This document shows, piece by piece, positions 53,924 to 62,269 of a stretch of 64,000 nucleotides of DNA. The stretch lies in assembly GCA_937922785.1 (NCBI GenBank), contig CALAJQ010000007.1, forward strand, positions 1 through 64,000, given 5' to 3'. The DNA comes from an uncultured Acidimicrobiales bacterium (GTDB taxonomy: Bacteria > Actinomycetota > Acidimicrobiia > Acidimicrobiales > SZUA-35). The translations under genes and the position numbers were made by a program. Under the pieces are notes generated by a model. It saw only the letters and a program-made list of their open reading frames with translations. It was not told the origin of the DNA and made no database searches. Every line of letters begins with the position of its first letter. The stretch's first letter is position 1.

Positions 53924-54162
53924 GATTGGGGTGCTCCAAATATGTTTGTGACGGTGTCACGGTGTAGGGAGAAGTAAGTTCGGCAGCCCCGGCAGTACCA
54001 GGTTTCTTTCTGATTGCCGGCGACGTTGGTCTTCAGATGGACATAGTCGCGCCATTGCTCTGGCGTTGCGGTGCGGGGGTCGGGTCTGGAAGATGACTCG
54101 CCTCCGAACTTAAAATCCGATGCGTCTCTTGGGCCGCAGTTTGGGCAAGGTACTAACAACAT
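53920..54162 (-). CDS. soxD: Sarcosine oxidase delta subunit
   Basis: An 80-residue zinc-binding subunit. The N-terminal CPNCGPRDASDFKFGGE and the later WYCRGCRTYFSLHRDTVTN provide the cysteines and histidine that bind zinc in the complex. Normal length. It sits between soxB and soxA with a 25-base gap to soxB and a 4-base overlap with soxA. Confidence 0.9.
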   Translation of the reverse strand: MLLVPCPNCGPRDASDFKFGGESSSRPDPRTATPEQWRDYVHLKTNVAGNQKETWYCRGCRTYFSLHRDTVTNIFGAPQS

Positions 54163-54187
54163 GGTGGTCTCGTTTCGCGATTGTTGG

Positions 54188-55480
54188 CTAGTGGCCTACG
54201 GCCGCTGCACCCTTTTCTCCGACGAGGCGATCCTCGGCGAAGCGGGCTAGATCGAATGGGGCAATGATGTCTGCGTTGCGGCCGGACGAAATGGTGTTAG
54301 CCATTGCTTCGCCCGACCCTGGTCCTGCTTTGAATCCGTAGGTTCCCCAGCCGACATCAACATAGAAACCCTCCACTGGTGTGACGCCCATGACGGGGGA
54401 GTAGTCCGGTGTCATGTCACACAGCCCGGCCCATTGACGCAGGAGGCGCATCTTGGCAACTCCGGGCATCAGGTCCAGGATGTGGCCGGCGAGATTCTCG
54501 GTGAACTCAAAAGTCCCTCGCATCGAGTAGGTGCTAACCGGGTCGACAGCGGCTCCAAAGACAAGCTCGCCCCGATCGGTTTGGCTCACGTAACAGTGCA
54601 ATGAGCCTGAGACGACCACCGCCGGTAGGAATACCTTTACTGGTTCGGTCACAGCGGCTTGAAGTGTGAACGTTGTGATCGGCAGCTTGACGCCTGCCAT
54701 GTCAGAAATCAGCGTCGCCCAACCGGCAGTGCAGTTCACAACTACTGGTGCTGAGACATCGCCACGGTTGGTTCGTACACCAGTGACTTTGCCGCCAGGG
54801 CCTTTGCCATCGGGCCCGCTTCCGCCTTCGCAGATGATGTCAAGAACTTCAGTTTTCTGATGCATCTGAGTGCCCATTGCGGCGGCACTTCGGGCATAGG
54901 CCCAGACAACTGCGTCGTGGCGAATGATGCCACCTGGAGGGTGGAACAATGCGCCCTCAATCGGGTGAGCGGCGTCACGCGAGATGTCTAGCGATGGAAC
55001 GATCTTCTTGACTTCATCTGGTCCGATGACTAGCGAATTGATGTTCTGAAGTTTGTTGACCTCTGCTCGCCACCGCATTGTGCGCAACGAGGCATCTGAG
55101 TGCGCCAACGTCAAGTGGCCACGCTCAGAGAACATGACGTTGAGGTTGTGGTCAGTTGCCATCGAACCGTAGAGCTCTAGTGAACGGTTGTAGAAGTTGA
55201 TGCCCTCGGGTGTTAGGTAGTTGGACCGAACGATTGCCGTGTTGCGCCCCGAACCGCCTCCGCCCAAGTAGCCCTTGTCCATGACGGCGACGTTTGTGAT
55301 GCCGTGGTCTTTGGCCAAGTAGTAGGCCGTCGCCAGGCCGTGAACACCGCCACCGATGATGATGGCGTCATAGGACTTGTTGAGGTCATGGTGATCCCAC
55401 AGTCTCGGCCATTCTTCGTTCTTGAGACCTCGTTTCACAAGGTCAAACGCCGAATAGCGTGCTGGTTTCTTACGGGCCAT
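54188..55480 (-). CDS. soxB: Sarcosine oxidase beta subunit
   Basis: A 430-residue DAO-family flavoprotein. FAD binds through IIIGGGVHGLATAYYLAKDHG. GGGGSGRNTAIVRSNYLTPEG is typical of SoxB, and the C-terminal DVGWGTYGFKAGPGSGEAMA closes the FAD site. SoxB oxidises sarcosine to glycine and formaldehyde, with FMN attached to a histidine near the subunit interface in studied homologues. It is the first structural gene after the IclR regulator (25-base gap). Confidence 0.9.
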   Translation of the reverse strand: MARKKPARYSAFDLVKRGLKNEEWPRLWDHHDLNKSYDAIIIGGGVHGLATAYYLAKDHGITNVAVMDKGYLGGGGSGRNTAIVRSNYLTPEGINFYNRSLELYGSMATDHNLNVMFSERGHLTLAHSDASLRTMRWRAEVNKLQNINSLVIGPDEVKKIVPSLDISRDAAHPIEGALFHPPGGIIRHDAVVWAYARSAAAMGTQMHQKTEVLDIICEGGSGPDGKGPGGKVTGVRTNRGDVSAPVVVNCTAGWATLISDMAGVKLPITTFTLQAAVTEPVKVFLPAVVVSGSLHCYVSQTDRGELVFGAAVDPVSTYSMRGTFEFTENLAGHILDLMPGVAKMRLLRQWAGLCDMTPDYSPVMGVTPVEGFYVDVGWGTYGFKAGPGSGEAMANTISSGRNADIIAPFDLARFAEDRLVGEKGAAAVGH

Positions 55481-55505
55481 TAGGTAAGGCTCCTGGTGTT
55501 TGTTG

Positions 55506-56267
55506 TCACGATGCGATCTGTTGGTTTGGTCGGCCGCTTAGTTCGGCCGAGATTTCGTCTGCGATCTGGATTACCCGAGCTGAGACTGCGTCAGCCTGGC
55601 CCTTTGCTGGGAAACGGAAGGATGGGCCATATGCGAACAATGCGGCCACCGGACGCCCAGCGTCATTAACAATTGCCGCAGCGGTAGACGACAGCCCTTC
55701 GACGTATTCGCCATGGGTCCAAAGAGTTCTGTTGATCCGTACCTTGGACAGCCGCTTGCGAATCTTTGCTGGGTCTACGACCGTCAATTCGTTGAATCTC
55801 TCGAGGTCACCTTCTAGATAGGCGTCGATTTCTGCGTCGCTTTGAAGAGCCAGCGTGACGAGACCAAGGCAGCCCGCATGCAGGGGAATTCTGGTGCCGG
55901 TCCAGTCTTCGGCAGTTATTGGTTTGTCTGCGTCGATGCGTAGAACTGTGGCAGACTCGCGGCCCGACGGTATTGAAAGACCAACTGCCTCGTTTAGTTC
56001 GTTCGCTAGCTTGGTCATGTGTGGATGGGCCATCACCTGCACCATGGGACCGCCACTGGCGCTCGCCATTCGAGTTATTGCCGGACCTAGGTGGTAGCGG
56101 CCATCTGCGGTTCGGTGGACTCCACCATCAAGTTCAAGAGTGCCTAGGAGTCGTGTTGTTGTTGTGGTTGGCAGATTTAGGCGCCCCGCCAACTCGACCA
56201 GACCACCGGGCTGTTCGCTGACAGCCTGAAGCACTGCCATTGCTCGACGCACGCTGTTCACTGCCAC
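55506..56267 (-). CDS. IclR-family transcriptional regulator
   Basis: About 253 residues. The N-terminal winged helix (VNSVRRAMAVLQAVSEQPGGLVELAGRLNLPTTTTTRLLGTLE) is followed by an effector domain (MVQVMAHPHMTKLANELNEAVGLSI to AAAIVNDAGRPVAALFAYG). A GTG at 56267 (or 56261) begins right before the HTH; the ATG-led frame from 56342 would include an operator-like sequence. It heads the sox operon and probably senses a methylated glycine, controlling its own promoter at the dyads just upstream. Confidence 0.85.
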   Translation of the reverse strand: MAVNSVRRAMAVLQAVSEQPGGLVELAGRLNLPTTTTTRLLGTLELDGGVHRTADGRYHLGPAITRMASASGGPMVQVMAHPHMTKLANELNEAVGLSIPSGRESATVLRIDADKPITAEDWTGTRIPLHAGCLGLVTLALQSDAEIDAYLEGDLERFNELTVVDPAKIRKRLSKVRINRTLWTHGEYVEGLSSTAAAIVNDAGRPVAALFAYGPSFRFPAKGQADAVSARVIQIADEISAELSGRPNQQIAS

Positions 56268-56277
56268 AAACCGATTA

Positions 56278-56323
56278 TTCCAGTAGGTGGAAATGATTGC
56301 AAGCATTTTCCACGATATGGAAA
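56278..56323. promoter_or_regulatory. Paired TTCC-N7-GGAA dyads, likely IclR operator
   Basis: TTCC-AGTAGGT-GGAA (56278-56292) and TTTCC-ACGATAT-GGAAA (56307-56323) have the same 7-base spacer. Their centres are 30 bases apart, near three helical turns. Between them AATGATTGCAAGCATT is almost palindromic with a TTGCAA core. The cluster sits immediately upstream of the iclR start. The TTCC/GGAA half-sites are like those of several IclR-type operators, so autoregulation is probable. Confidence 0.6.
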
Positions 56324-56334
56324 TCGGGATCAAG

Positions 56335-56381
56335 GGGGTCAAGTCTCAAACTTGGCTAGGTTCAAATACTGTGGATAACTC
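56335..56381 (+). repeat. 47-bp inverted repeat, arm A
   Basis: This arm matches the opposite strand at 57191-57237 at 39 of 47 positions without gaps. Shared blocks are GGGGTCAAGTCTC, AGGTTC and CTGTGGATAACTC. It overlaps the stop codon of the GNAT gene and lies between that gene and the iclR operator. Confidence 0.9.
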
Positions 56382-57201
56382 ACAGCTCAAAAGTCTGAAT
56401 GGTGAGAACGCTTGAGAAACCGTGACGCATCAGGTTTCGTTCAGACGGGCCACCGGTTGCTGCAGTAGTGGCAGCAAGGTCACAGCCAAGTTCTACCGCA
56501 TGATCGATGCGACGTCGGACGAAGGCAGCCTGGACGCCTCGTCTCCGATAATCAGGAACGGTTGACATTCCACCGAGCGTTGCCAGCTTGTCTCGAATCG
56601 TGATGCTTGCGCACCCCATAGGTGTCATGTCCGATTCGTTGAAGGCGATCATCAGGCCGTCAGGTTCAACTTCAAACGCAGCAGCGGCGAACGCATCGGA
56701 AGCTCTACGATCGATTTCGGATGTGTGTCCCCAGCCGAGGGCTGAGGTTTCTTGCCATATGCGAAGATCGCCCGGTGTACGAACTGGTCGAACCAGAATC
56801 TCGTCCGGACCCGCCACCTCTGGCCCTGGGATTGGCCTCACCAAGGCACTGAAGTCCGCATCGGTGTTATGTACGAAGCCGCTGTTCACCAACTGCGTAA
56901 TGACCCCACGGTCAGTCTCGGCCGAAACTTCAATGGCGGCCGTGACTCCTGCTGCCGCACTTCGTGACTTTAACTCAGCGATCTCATCACTAGACAGTTG
57001 GCTATCTAGGCCCACGCCCATGGCCCGGTTTACGTACATGCCTTTGCCCGCAAGAATCAGCCAACCGTCTGCGAATTCGTCCACTGACGTGCCCCAAGAG
57101 GGGTCGATTCGGGCTAACGCCACAGCGTGAGCCGCCGCATCCTCGGCCCAAGTTCGAACAAGTCTGCGTGAGATGCTGGGAATCGAGTCAGAGTTATCCA
57201 C
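56380..57201 (-). CDS. GNAT-family N-acetyltransferase
   Basis: About 273 residues. The acetyl-CoA site is GMSTVPDYRRRGVQAAFVRRRIDHAVELG, followed by LAATTAATGGPSERNLMRHGF. The N-terminal half may be a degenerate second GNAT domain. The open frame to 57507 is mostly antisense to the MFS gene; GTG at 57201 (VDNSDSIPSISRR) is the likely start, inside one arm of an inverted repeat. The stop lies at the edge of the other arm. The acceptor is unknown. It follows the MFS gene on the same strand after 11 bases. Confidence 0.8.
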   Translation of the reverse strand: MDNSDSIPSISRRLVRTWAEDAAAHAVALARIDPSWGTSVDEFADGWLILAGKGMYVNRAMGVGLDSQLSSDEIAELKSRSAAAGVTAAIEVSAETDRGVITQLVNSGFVHNTDADFSALVRPIPGPEVAGPDEILVRPVRTPGDLRIWQETSALGWGHTSEIDRRASDAFAAAAFEVEPDGLMIAFNESDMTPMGCASITIRDKLATLGGMSTVPDYRRRGVQAAFVRRRIDHAVELGCDLAATTAATGGPSERNLMRHGFSSVLTIQTFEL

Positions 57202-57237
57202 AGAATTCGAACCTAACTTGTTTCGAGACTTGACCCC
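57191..57237 (-). repeat. 47-bp inverted repeat, arm B
   Basis: Mate of 56335-56381 in opposite orientation. It spans the last codons and stop of the MFS gene, the 11-base gap and the GTG start of the GNAT gene. Both arms keep a TAG triplet before AGGTTC-like sequence and the same GTGGATAACTC. Confidence 0.9.
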
Positions 57238-58461
57238 GGTTGTTTTGGTGGCGTGGATAGGAAGAAGAAGGACATGCCCAGACCGGCGGCCACGGCGAGG
57301 ATCGTGAAGCCAGTTCTGTAGCTGCCTGTTTGATCGGCCAAGAAACCAGCAAAGAACGGTCCACCAACCATGCCCAACATGACAATCAGGGACGAATAGC
57401 CCATGATCTGACCGAAATGGGTTGAACCAAAATAGTCTGCTCGCAACGCCTGCATCAGGGGTCCCCGCACACCCCAGGAGATCCCATGGAACGGCACAAA
57501 CAGCCAAACCATCCAGCGACTATCCGCCCACGCCAACAGCAACAAGCCGATCATGTGGCCCAGCATCGCTGCGCTGGCCAGCCATCGCTTGTTGACCTTG
57601 TCGCCGAGGATCCCGCCCATCGCCATGCCTACCAGCTGGCAAATGGTTAGCGCCAGGATGACAAGACTGGCTCGCTGCTGGTTGAAGCCTTGTTCGGAAG
57701 TTAGGTAGAGCGAAAGGTGAGCAATAACAGCACCAACTACCAAAAGGGCCGAGGTGTGGCCCAGCGAAATTGTCCAGAATGATCTAGTCCGGATTGCTTG
57801 CGCTGCGGTCAAGTGAATCTCGGAAAGCCCTTCGGCTCGGAAAGCGGTATCTGGAATGTCTGCGGGGTCTAACCCATCAACAAAGTCTCCTCTGGTGGCT
57901 GGGGTGTCGCCGAAGAAATAGGTGAGCGGCCAGCCAATCAGCAGGATCAGAATCGACATGCCCAACGCTGTTTCACGCCAGCCAAATCGATCCAGGGCAA
58001 AAAACCACAACCGGCACAAGTCCACCACCAATCGCAAAACCAGTGCTGGCCAGAGCGAGCGCGCGGGCTCGCTTCTTCTCAAACCATTGCACGGTGCCGG
58101 TGGTCACGCTTAAGAAACCGGAGAGGCTCGCACCGACCGCGGCGATAAGTAGAGAACCAATGAACTCGACTTTGGTGTCCATCTGGGAGAAGAGGGCAAA
58201 TCCGATCGACATCATGATGACGCCAACTCGCATCACGGCTTTGGTTCCGAACCGGCCCAGCGCCCAGCCCTGAAGCGGTCCCAGCAGCCCGCTCTCAGCT
58301 CTGTTCAACGAGTAGCCAGCGCCAAAGAAGGTCTTACTCCAGCCGAATTGTTGTTCCAAGACAACCGCAAACTGACCATAACCCTGCACTAGAAATGCAG
58401 ATTGAAGGGCCGAAATGGCCGCGCCCGCGCCAACGACTTTCCATCCATGAAAAAGTTTCAT
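57213..58461 (-). pseudogene. MFS transporter broken by a homopolymer frameshift
   Basis: Two overlapping frames give one major-facilitator protein. The first (58461 down to 57973, starting KLFHGWKVVGAGAAISALQSAFLVQGYGQF) has the N-terminal six helices and ends at FAIGGGLVPVVVFCPGS. The second resumes with FALDRFGWRETALGMS and continues to 57213. Removing one base from the run of six A/T at 57999-58004 restores a 415-residue protein of normal length. This may be a sequencing error, a true mutation or a slippery-run switch. The family resembles OFA/monocarboxylate-type exporters-importers. The substrate is unknown. Confidence 0.8.
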
Positions 58462-58466
58462 TCGGA

Positions 58467-59837
58467 CTAGACCGGATTCCGCCCGCCGCCACCGTTCGGG
58501 TCTGTTTGTGACCAGGTAACGAAATTGCCCGGGGCAACCAAAGTTGCCGCCCCCTCACTTTCGACGACCTCTACCCAGATGCCGGACAATCCATCAGCTG
58601 CTTGTCCAGCGTAAGCAAAGGCTGCTCCGTCGGGTGACCAACGATTGTGGCTCAATGCGTATTGAGCCGCGAATGGCAAGATGTTGGCAACTTCGAACCC
58701 GCTGGGGGCATAAGGCTGGGTAGTTCCGATTTCTTCCCCAGCCTCGAGGTCGAAGAAGTGCCAGCGGAACAGACCTGCCGAGTCAGAGCCGAGCCAAGCT
58801 AGGCGGTTGCCGTCAGAGCTCCACTCCCAGCTGATTGCAACCTGTTCGCTGACTACAACTTCTGTGCCTGTGGCAACCTCAACGATCTTTAGTGAGCGGT
58901 CCTCATCTCCTCCGGCGTAGGCAATGAATGTGCCGTCGCTGGAAGGAACGAATCTGACTTGGCCGCCCGTTCTTCCGAGAATCGAGATTGTGGTTCCGGT
59001 GGTAACTGAGGTAAGTCCTAGAGCGCCCTCGCGAGCGGCAAGCAAAGTTGATGGGGTCAGGTATGTCGGGGCAATAAAGCGAGTCGTTGTTTCAAAGAGG
59101 GTGGTTGACGTTCGGCTAGTTGCGTTCCACAGATCGACTCGCTGTTCATCAACATGAGCCGCAACGTTTGATCCGTCGAACGCCCACGCGAGGTAGAAGG
59201 GACTTCCCACCCCCAGTGGTTCGCCAGCCTCACTTGGTCTTGCCAAGCCAAACTGTGTGTTCCGCTGATCCGGCGAGGTATGCAGGAAGGCGATCTGTTC
59301 AGCGGTCGGGCTCCATTGGAGGTAGTAGATGGGATTGCCATCGACGTCGCTAAAAGGGTCGTCTTCGGTATCTAGACCGAAGTAGCCGATGCCGCGCCGA
59401 TCAGCCCCAAAGTAGGAGTAGGCGAGGACTTCAGAGTTGGGAAGCCACGTTGGTTGAGTGGCGCGGCCCGTCGCTCCACCCGCAACTAACTCTGGGCCAA
59501 ATCCATCTGGGGCCATAACCCACAGCTCTCCGGTGTCGGTTGAAATCGCAAGCTGGCCGCCTAGATCGGCTAATCCTTCATCTGCGGGTCCAAAGTTTGG
59601 CCCTGTGTCGGGATCAGCTGCGTTCGGGTCGTCAGGGTTCGGGGGGCTGGAAGGGCTATTTGGATCGGTCTCGCCGGGTGCTGAATCTTGCGGATCGGAG
59701 CCCTCAGGTGCCGATGTGGTGGTGTCTTGTCCGTCTTCTGCTGTGCCTAGTCCCGGTGTGCAGGCGGCCATAACCATCAGCAGCACTAGCGCCAGGATTC
59801 TCACAATGGGTTTTGCTGGCGGTTTCACTTGCTGCAC
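58467..59837 (-). CDS. Beta-propeller lipoprotein
   Basis: A 456-residue exported lipoprotein. The lipobox LMVMAAC follows a hydrophobic signal (residues 12-26), then a low-complexity Asp/Pro/Ser/Thr linker (28-85). The rest repeats WSPTAEQIAFLHTS-like segments (PTWLPNSEVLAYSYFG, FVPSSDGTFIAYAGG, WEWSSDGNRLAWLGS, NRWSPDGAAFAYAGQ), the pattern of TolB/WD40-like propellers. It may act as an extracytoplasmic binding scaffold. It is divergent from glpD with 38 bases between starts. Confidence 0.75.
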   Translation of the reverse strand: MQQVKPPAKPIVRILALVLLMVMAACTPGLGTAEDGQDTTTSAPEGSDPQDSAPGETDPNSPSSPPNPDDPNAADPDTGPNFGPADEGLADLGGQLAISTDTGELWVMAPDGFGPELVAGGATGRATQPTWLPNSEVLAYSYFGADRRGIGYFGLDTEDDPFSDVDGNPIYYLQWSPTAEQIAFLHTSPDQRNTQFGLARPSEAGEPLGVGSPFYLAWAFDGSNVAAHVDEQRVDLWNATSRTSTTLFETTTRFIAPTYLTPSTLLAAREGALGLTSVTTGTTISILGRTGGQVRFVPSSDGTFIAYAGGDEDRSLKIVEVATGTEVVVSEQVAISWEWSSDGNRLAWLGSDSAGLFRWHFFDLEAGEEIGTTQPYAPSGFEVANILPFAAQYALSHNRWSPDGAAFAYAGQAADGLSGIWVEVVESEGAATLVAPGNFVTWSQTDPNGGGGRNPV

Positions 59838-59875
59838 TTCACCTACCGTAGGCCTCTTTAGCTACCCTGTAGTAA

Positions 59876-61543
59876 ATGCAGCCGACGCAAAATCCATCTT
59901 TAAGAGACTCCAATGTTGCAGCCATGGCTGGTCAGACGTTCGACGTTGTTGTTATCGGTGGTGGAATCAACGGCGCTGTGTCCGCAGCTGCCTTAGCTGC
60001 TCGTGGGTTGTCGGTAGCTCTCCTAGAGCGGAACGACTTTGCCAGCTTCACCAGCCAGGAGTCTTCAAACATGGTTTGGGGTGGCTTTAAGTACCTGCAG
60101 AACTATGAACTGGCACTTGTTTGGGAGCTCTGTAAGAGCCGAAACGAGCTTATGGATGCCTACCCAACCGCCATCTCTGAAGTCAGGTTCTTTGCCACGC
60201 TCGACAAAACCGCGCCGTTCCCTGCATGGCTTGCCTCCTTAGGCACGTTTGGCTACTGGGGCTTTGGTCGGCTGGCCACAAAGGCCCCAAAGTTCTTTCG
60301 ACCGAAGGCAATAAAGAAGGCAGTTCCCGTTGTCAGAACTGACACCGCAAAAGGCGCCATCGAATATTCCGACGGCTACATGCTCGAGAACGACTCGAGG
60401 TTTGTCTGGACCTTCGTCCGGTCAGCCCTGGACCATGGAGCGGTAGCGCTTAACTACGCCGAAGTTGTGTCAGCCACCTATCACCCCGAACGCGTGTGGG
60501 AGTTCGGGGTGCAGGACTCGGTAAATGAGAAGGCGTTCAAGTTCAAGGCCCACTCGGTAGTTAACGCAGCTGGCCCATTTGTTGATGGCCTAAACGAGTC
60601 TTGGGGTATCAAGACAGATCATCGGATCGTCTACTCCAAGGGGATCCACCTGATCGTCCCTAGGGTCACTGACCAAGAGCGGGTTCTCGCCTTCTTCGAC
60701 GACACCGGGCGCTTGTTCTATGTGTTGCCTATGGCGAACAGGTCAGTAATCGGCACAACCGATACTCGCACTATTGACGCCAATGAGGGTGTGCTTCCTG
60801 AAGATCGAGAGTTCTTGCTTGACCAGATCAATCGTCGACTGGATCTGGACAAGCCTTTGACTGAAGCAGACATCATCTCCGAACGTTGCGGCGTTCGGCC
60901 TTTGGTGGTTCCGGTCGATGGTGACGATCAAACACAGACCGACTGGACCAAGCTGTCGCGAAAGCACGAGATCGAGGCGGACATCGATCGTCAAGTCGTG
61001 ACCATCTTTGGCGGCAAGTTGACCGATTGTCTTAATGTCGGAGATGAGATTGCCGAGGCGCTCGAAAGCTTCGGGGTGAAATTTGGCCCCGCCGACCCTG
61101 ATTGGTTTGGCGAACCATCCGAAGAAAAGAGGGACGCCTTTTACGCCAGGGCCGCCAAGCATGGCTTGGATCGAGCTCCGACAGTGGAGCACGCGCCAAC
61201 AGCTGCGGAGGTTTTGTGGCGACGCCATCACAACGCAGCCAACGACGTCCTTGACCTCATCGAGTCAGACGCGACTCTGGCCGAGGAGCTGTTCCCCAAT
61301 TCTGATGTCCTTCGGGCTGAGTTGGAGCTGATGATCAGTCGGGAGATGTTGGTCTACGCCGATGACTTCTTGCGTCGCCGAACGAAGTTGGCGTTAATCG
61401 TTGGCGACGAGGCACTTGCATCGGCCCCTGGAATGGTTGAGCTCAATAACGCACTAGGAAACACAGCTCTAGGAAACACAGCACTAGGGAACACAGCTCC
61501 AGGAAACACAGCACTAGGGAACAAAGCCCCCGGTCGCGGCTAG
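59876..61543 (+). CDS. glpD: FAD-dependent glycerol-3-phosphate dehydrogenase
   Basis: A 555-residue flavoprotein. The FAD motif VVVIGGGINGAVSAAALAARG is followed by the family signature SNMVWGGFKYLQNYELALV and, further on, GVRPLVVP and FGGKLTDCLNVGDEIA. It oxidises glycerol-3-phosphate to dihydroxyacetone phosphate at the membrane, feeding the quinone pool. The ATG at 59924 is an alternative start. The last 30 residues are a repeated NTALG pentapeptide that is not part of the usual fold. A lipid acyltransferase follows after 12 bases. Confidence 0.85.
   Translation: MQPTQNPSLRDSNVAAMAGQTFDVVVIGGGINGAVSAAALAARGLSVALLERNDFASFTSQESSNMVWGGFKYLQNYELALVWELCKSRNELMDAYPTAISEVRFFATLDKTAPFPAWLASLGTFGYWGFGRLATKAPKFFRPKAIKKAVPVVRTDTAKGAIEYSDGYMLENDSRFVWTFVRSALDHGAVALNYAEVVSATYHPERVWEFGVQDSVNEKAFKFKAHSVVNAAGPFVDGLNESWGIKTDHRIVYSKGIHLIVPRVTDQERVLAFFDDTGRLFYVLPMANRSVIGTTDTRTIDANEGVLPEDREFLLDQINRRLDLDKPLTEADIISERCGVRPLVVPVDGDDQTQTDWTKLSRKHEIEADIDRQVVTIFGGKLTDCLNVGDEIAEALESFGVKFGPADPDWFGEPSEEKRDAFYARAAKHGLDRAPTVEHAPTAAEVLWRRHHNAANDVLDLIESDATLAEELFPNSDVLRAELELMISREMLVYADDFLRRRTKLALIVGDEALASAPGMVELNNALGNTALGNTALGNTAPGNTALGNKAPGRG
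61448..61534 (+). repeat. 15-bp tandem repeat encoding NTALG units
   Basis: Five to six copies of a 15-nt unit (consensus AACACAGC[A/T]CTAGG[A/G]) encode N-ALG, NTALG, NTALG, NTAPG, NTALG and NKAPG at the GlpD C-terminus. Alternation of third positions shows the last copies arose by duplicating a 30-nt pair. Confidence 0.9.
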
Positions 61544-61555
61544 CGTTGTTGCCTG

Positions 61556-62269
61556 GTGAGTGAAGATAAGAACAAATCCAAAGAACTACGAGAGCGAGCC
61601 TTTGCCACCGGTGATAAGGCCTCGTCAATGGTGGTCTACCGCATCATCCGTCGTCTGATTCGCGCGGTCATGTTCCCGTACCTGAGAGCCGAAGCAACAA
61701 ACGTTGACGCGCTCAATCTGGATGGTCCCACCATCTTGGCCCCCGTGCACCGGAGCCATCTGGATTCGATAATCCTGGCGACCTTTTCCAAACGGCGAAT
61801 TCGAGCTCTGGGCAAAGAATCGCTGTTTACGGTTCCAGTGCTCAGCTACTTTTGCGCGGCCTTAGGTGCAATTCCGGTTAGGCGCGGAGCGGCCGACCGT
61901 GAGGCTTTGGTTGCGGCTAAAACTCTTCTTGACCGTGGAGAGTCGATGATTGTGTTTCCTGAGGGCGGCAGACAGCTTGGTGATGAAATTGGAGAGTTGT
62001 TCGATGGTGCCGCATGGCTTGCGGCCCGTACCGGTGCCCGGGTTATTCCAATAGGAATCTCAGGCACCGAACAGTCGATGCAAGAGGGGAAGAAATTGCC
62101 TCGCCGCTCGACGGTTCGAATTGTGGTGGGTGAACCTATGGCCGCCCCTAAGGGTCCTGAAGGTAAGCGAGCAAACCGAGATCAGCTGACCGCGTTCACA
62201 GAACAGTTGCGAGACAATCTTCAGGCAGTCCAAACGGCCGCAGCAGGGATGGCGCTAAATGCAGGTTGA
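61556..62269 (+). CDS. 1-acyl-glycerol-3-phosphate acyltransferase
   Basis: A 237-residue PlsC-family acyltransferase. The catalytic H-x4-D is HRSHLD and the phosphate-binding motif is FPEGGRQ. A hydrophobic segment precedes the active site. It acylates lysophosphatidate or a related lysolipid at the membrane. GTG start at 61556. It follows glpD, so both enzymes act on glycerol-3-phosphate-derived lipids. The end overlaps the next gene's start by 11 bases. Confidence 0.85.
   Translation: MSEDKNKSKELRERAFATGDKASSMVVYRIIRRLIRAVMFPYLRAEATNVDALNLDGPTILAPVHRSHLDSIILATFSKRRIRALGKESLFTVPVLSYFCAALGAIPVRRGAADREALVAAKTLLDRGESMIVFPEGGRQLGDEIGELFDGAAWLAARTGARVIPIGISGTEQSMQEGKKLPRRSTVRIVVGEPMAAPKGPEGKRANRDQLTAFTEQLRDNLQAVQTAAAGMALNAG

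Noticed and set aside
57202-57507. N-terminal extension of the GNAT frame.
   Set aside because: It overlaps the MFS gene in another frame and does not look like protein of this family.
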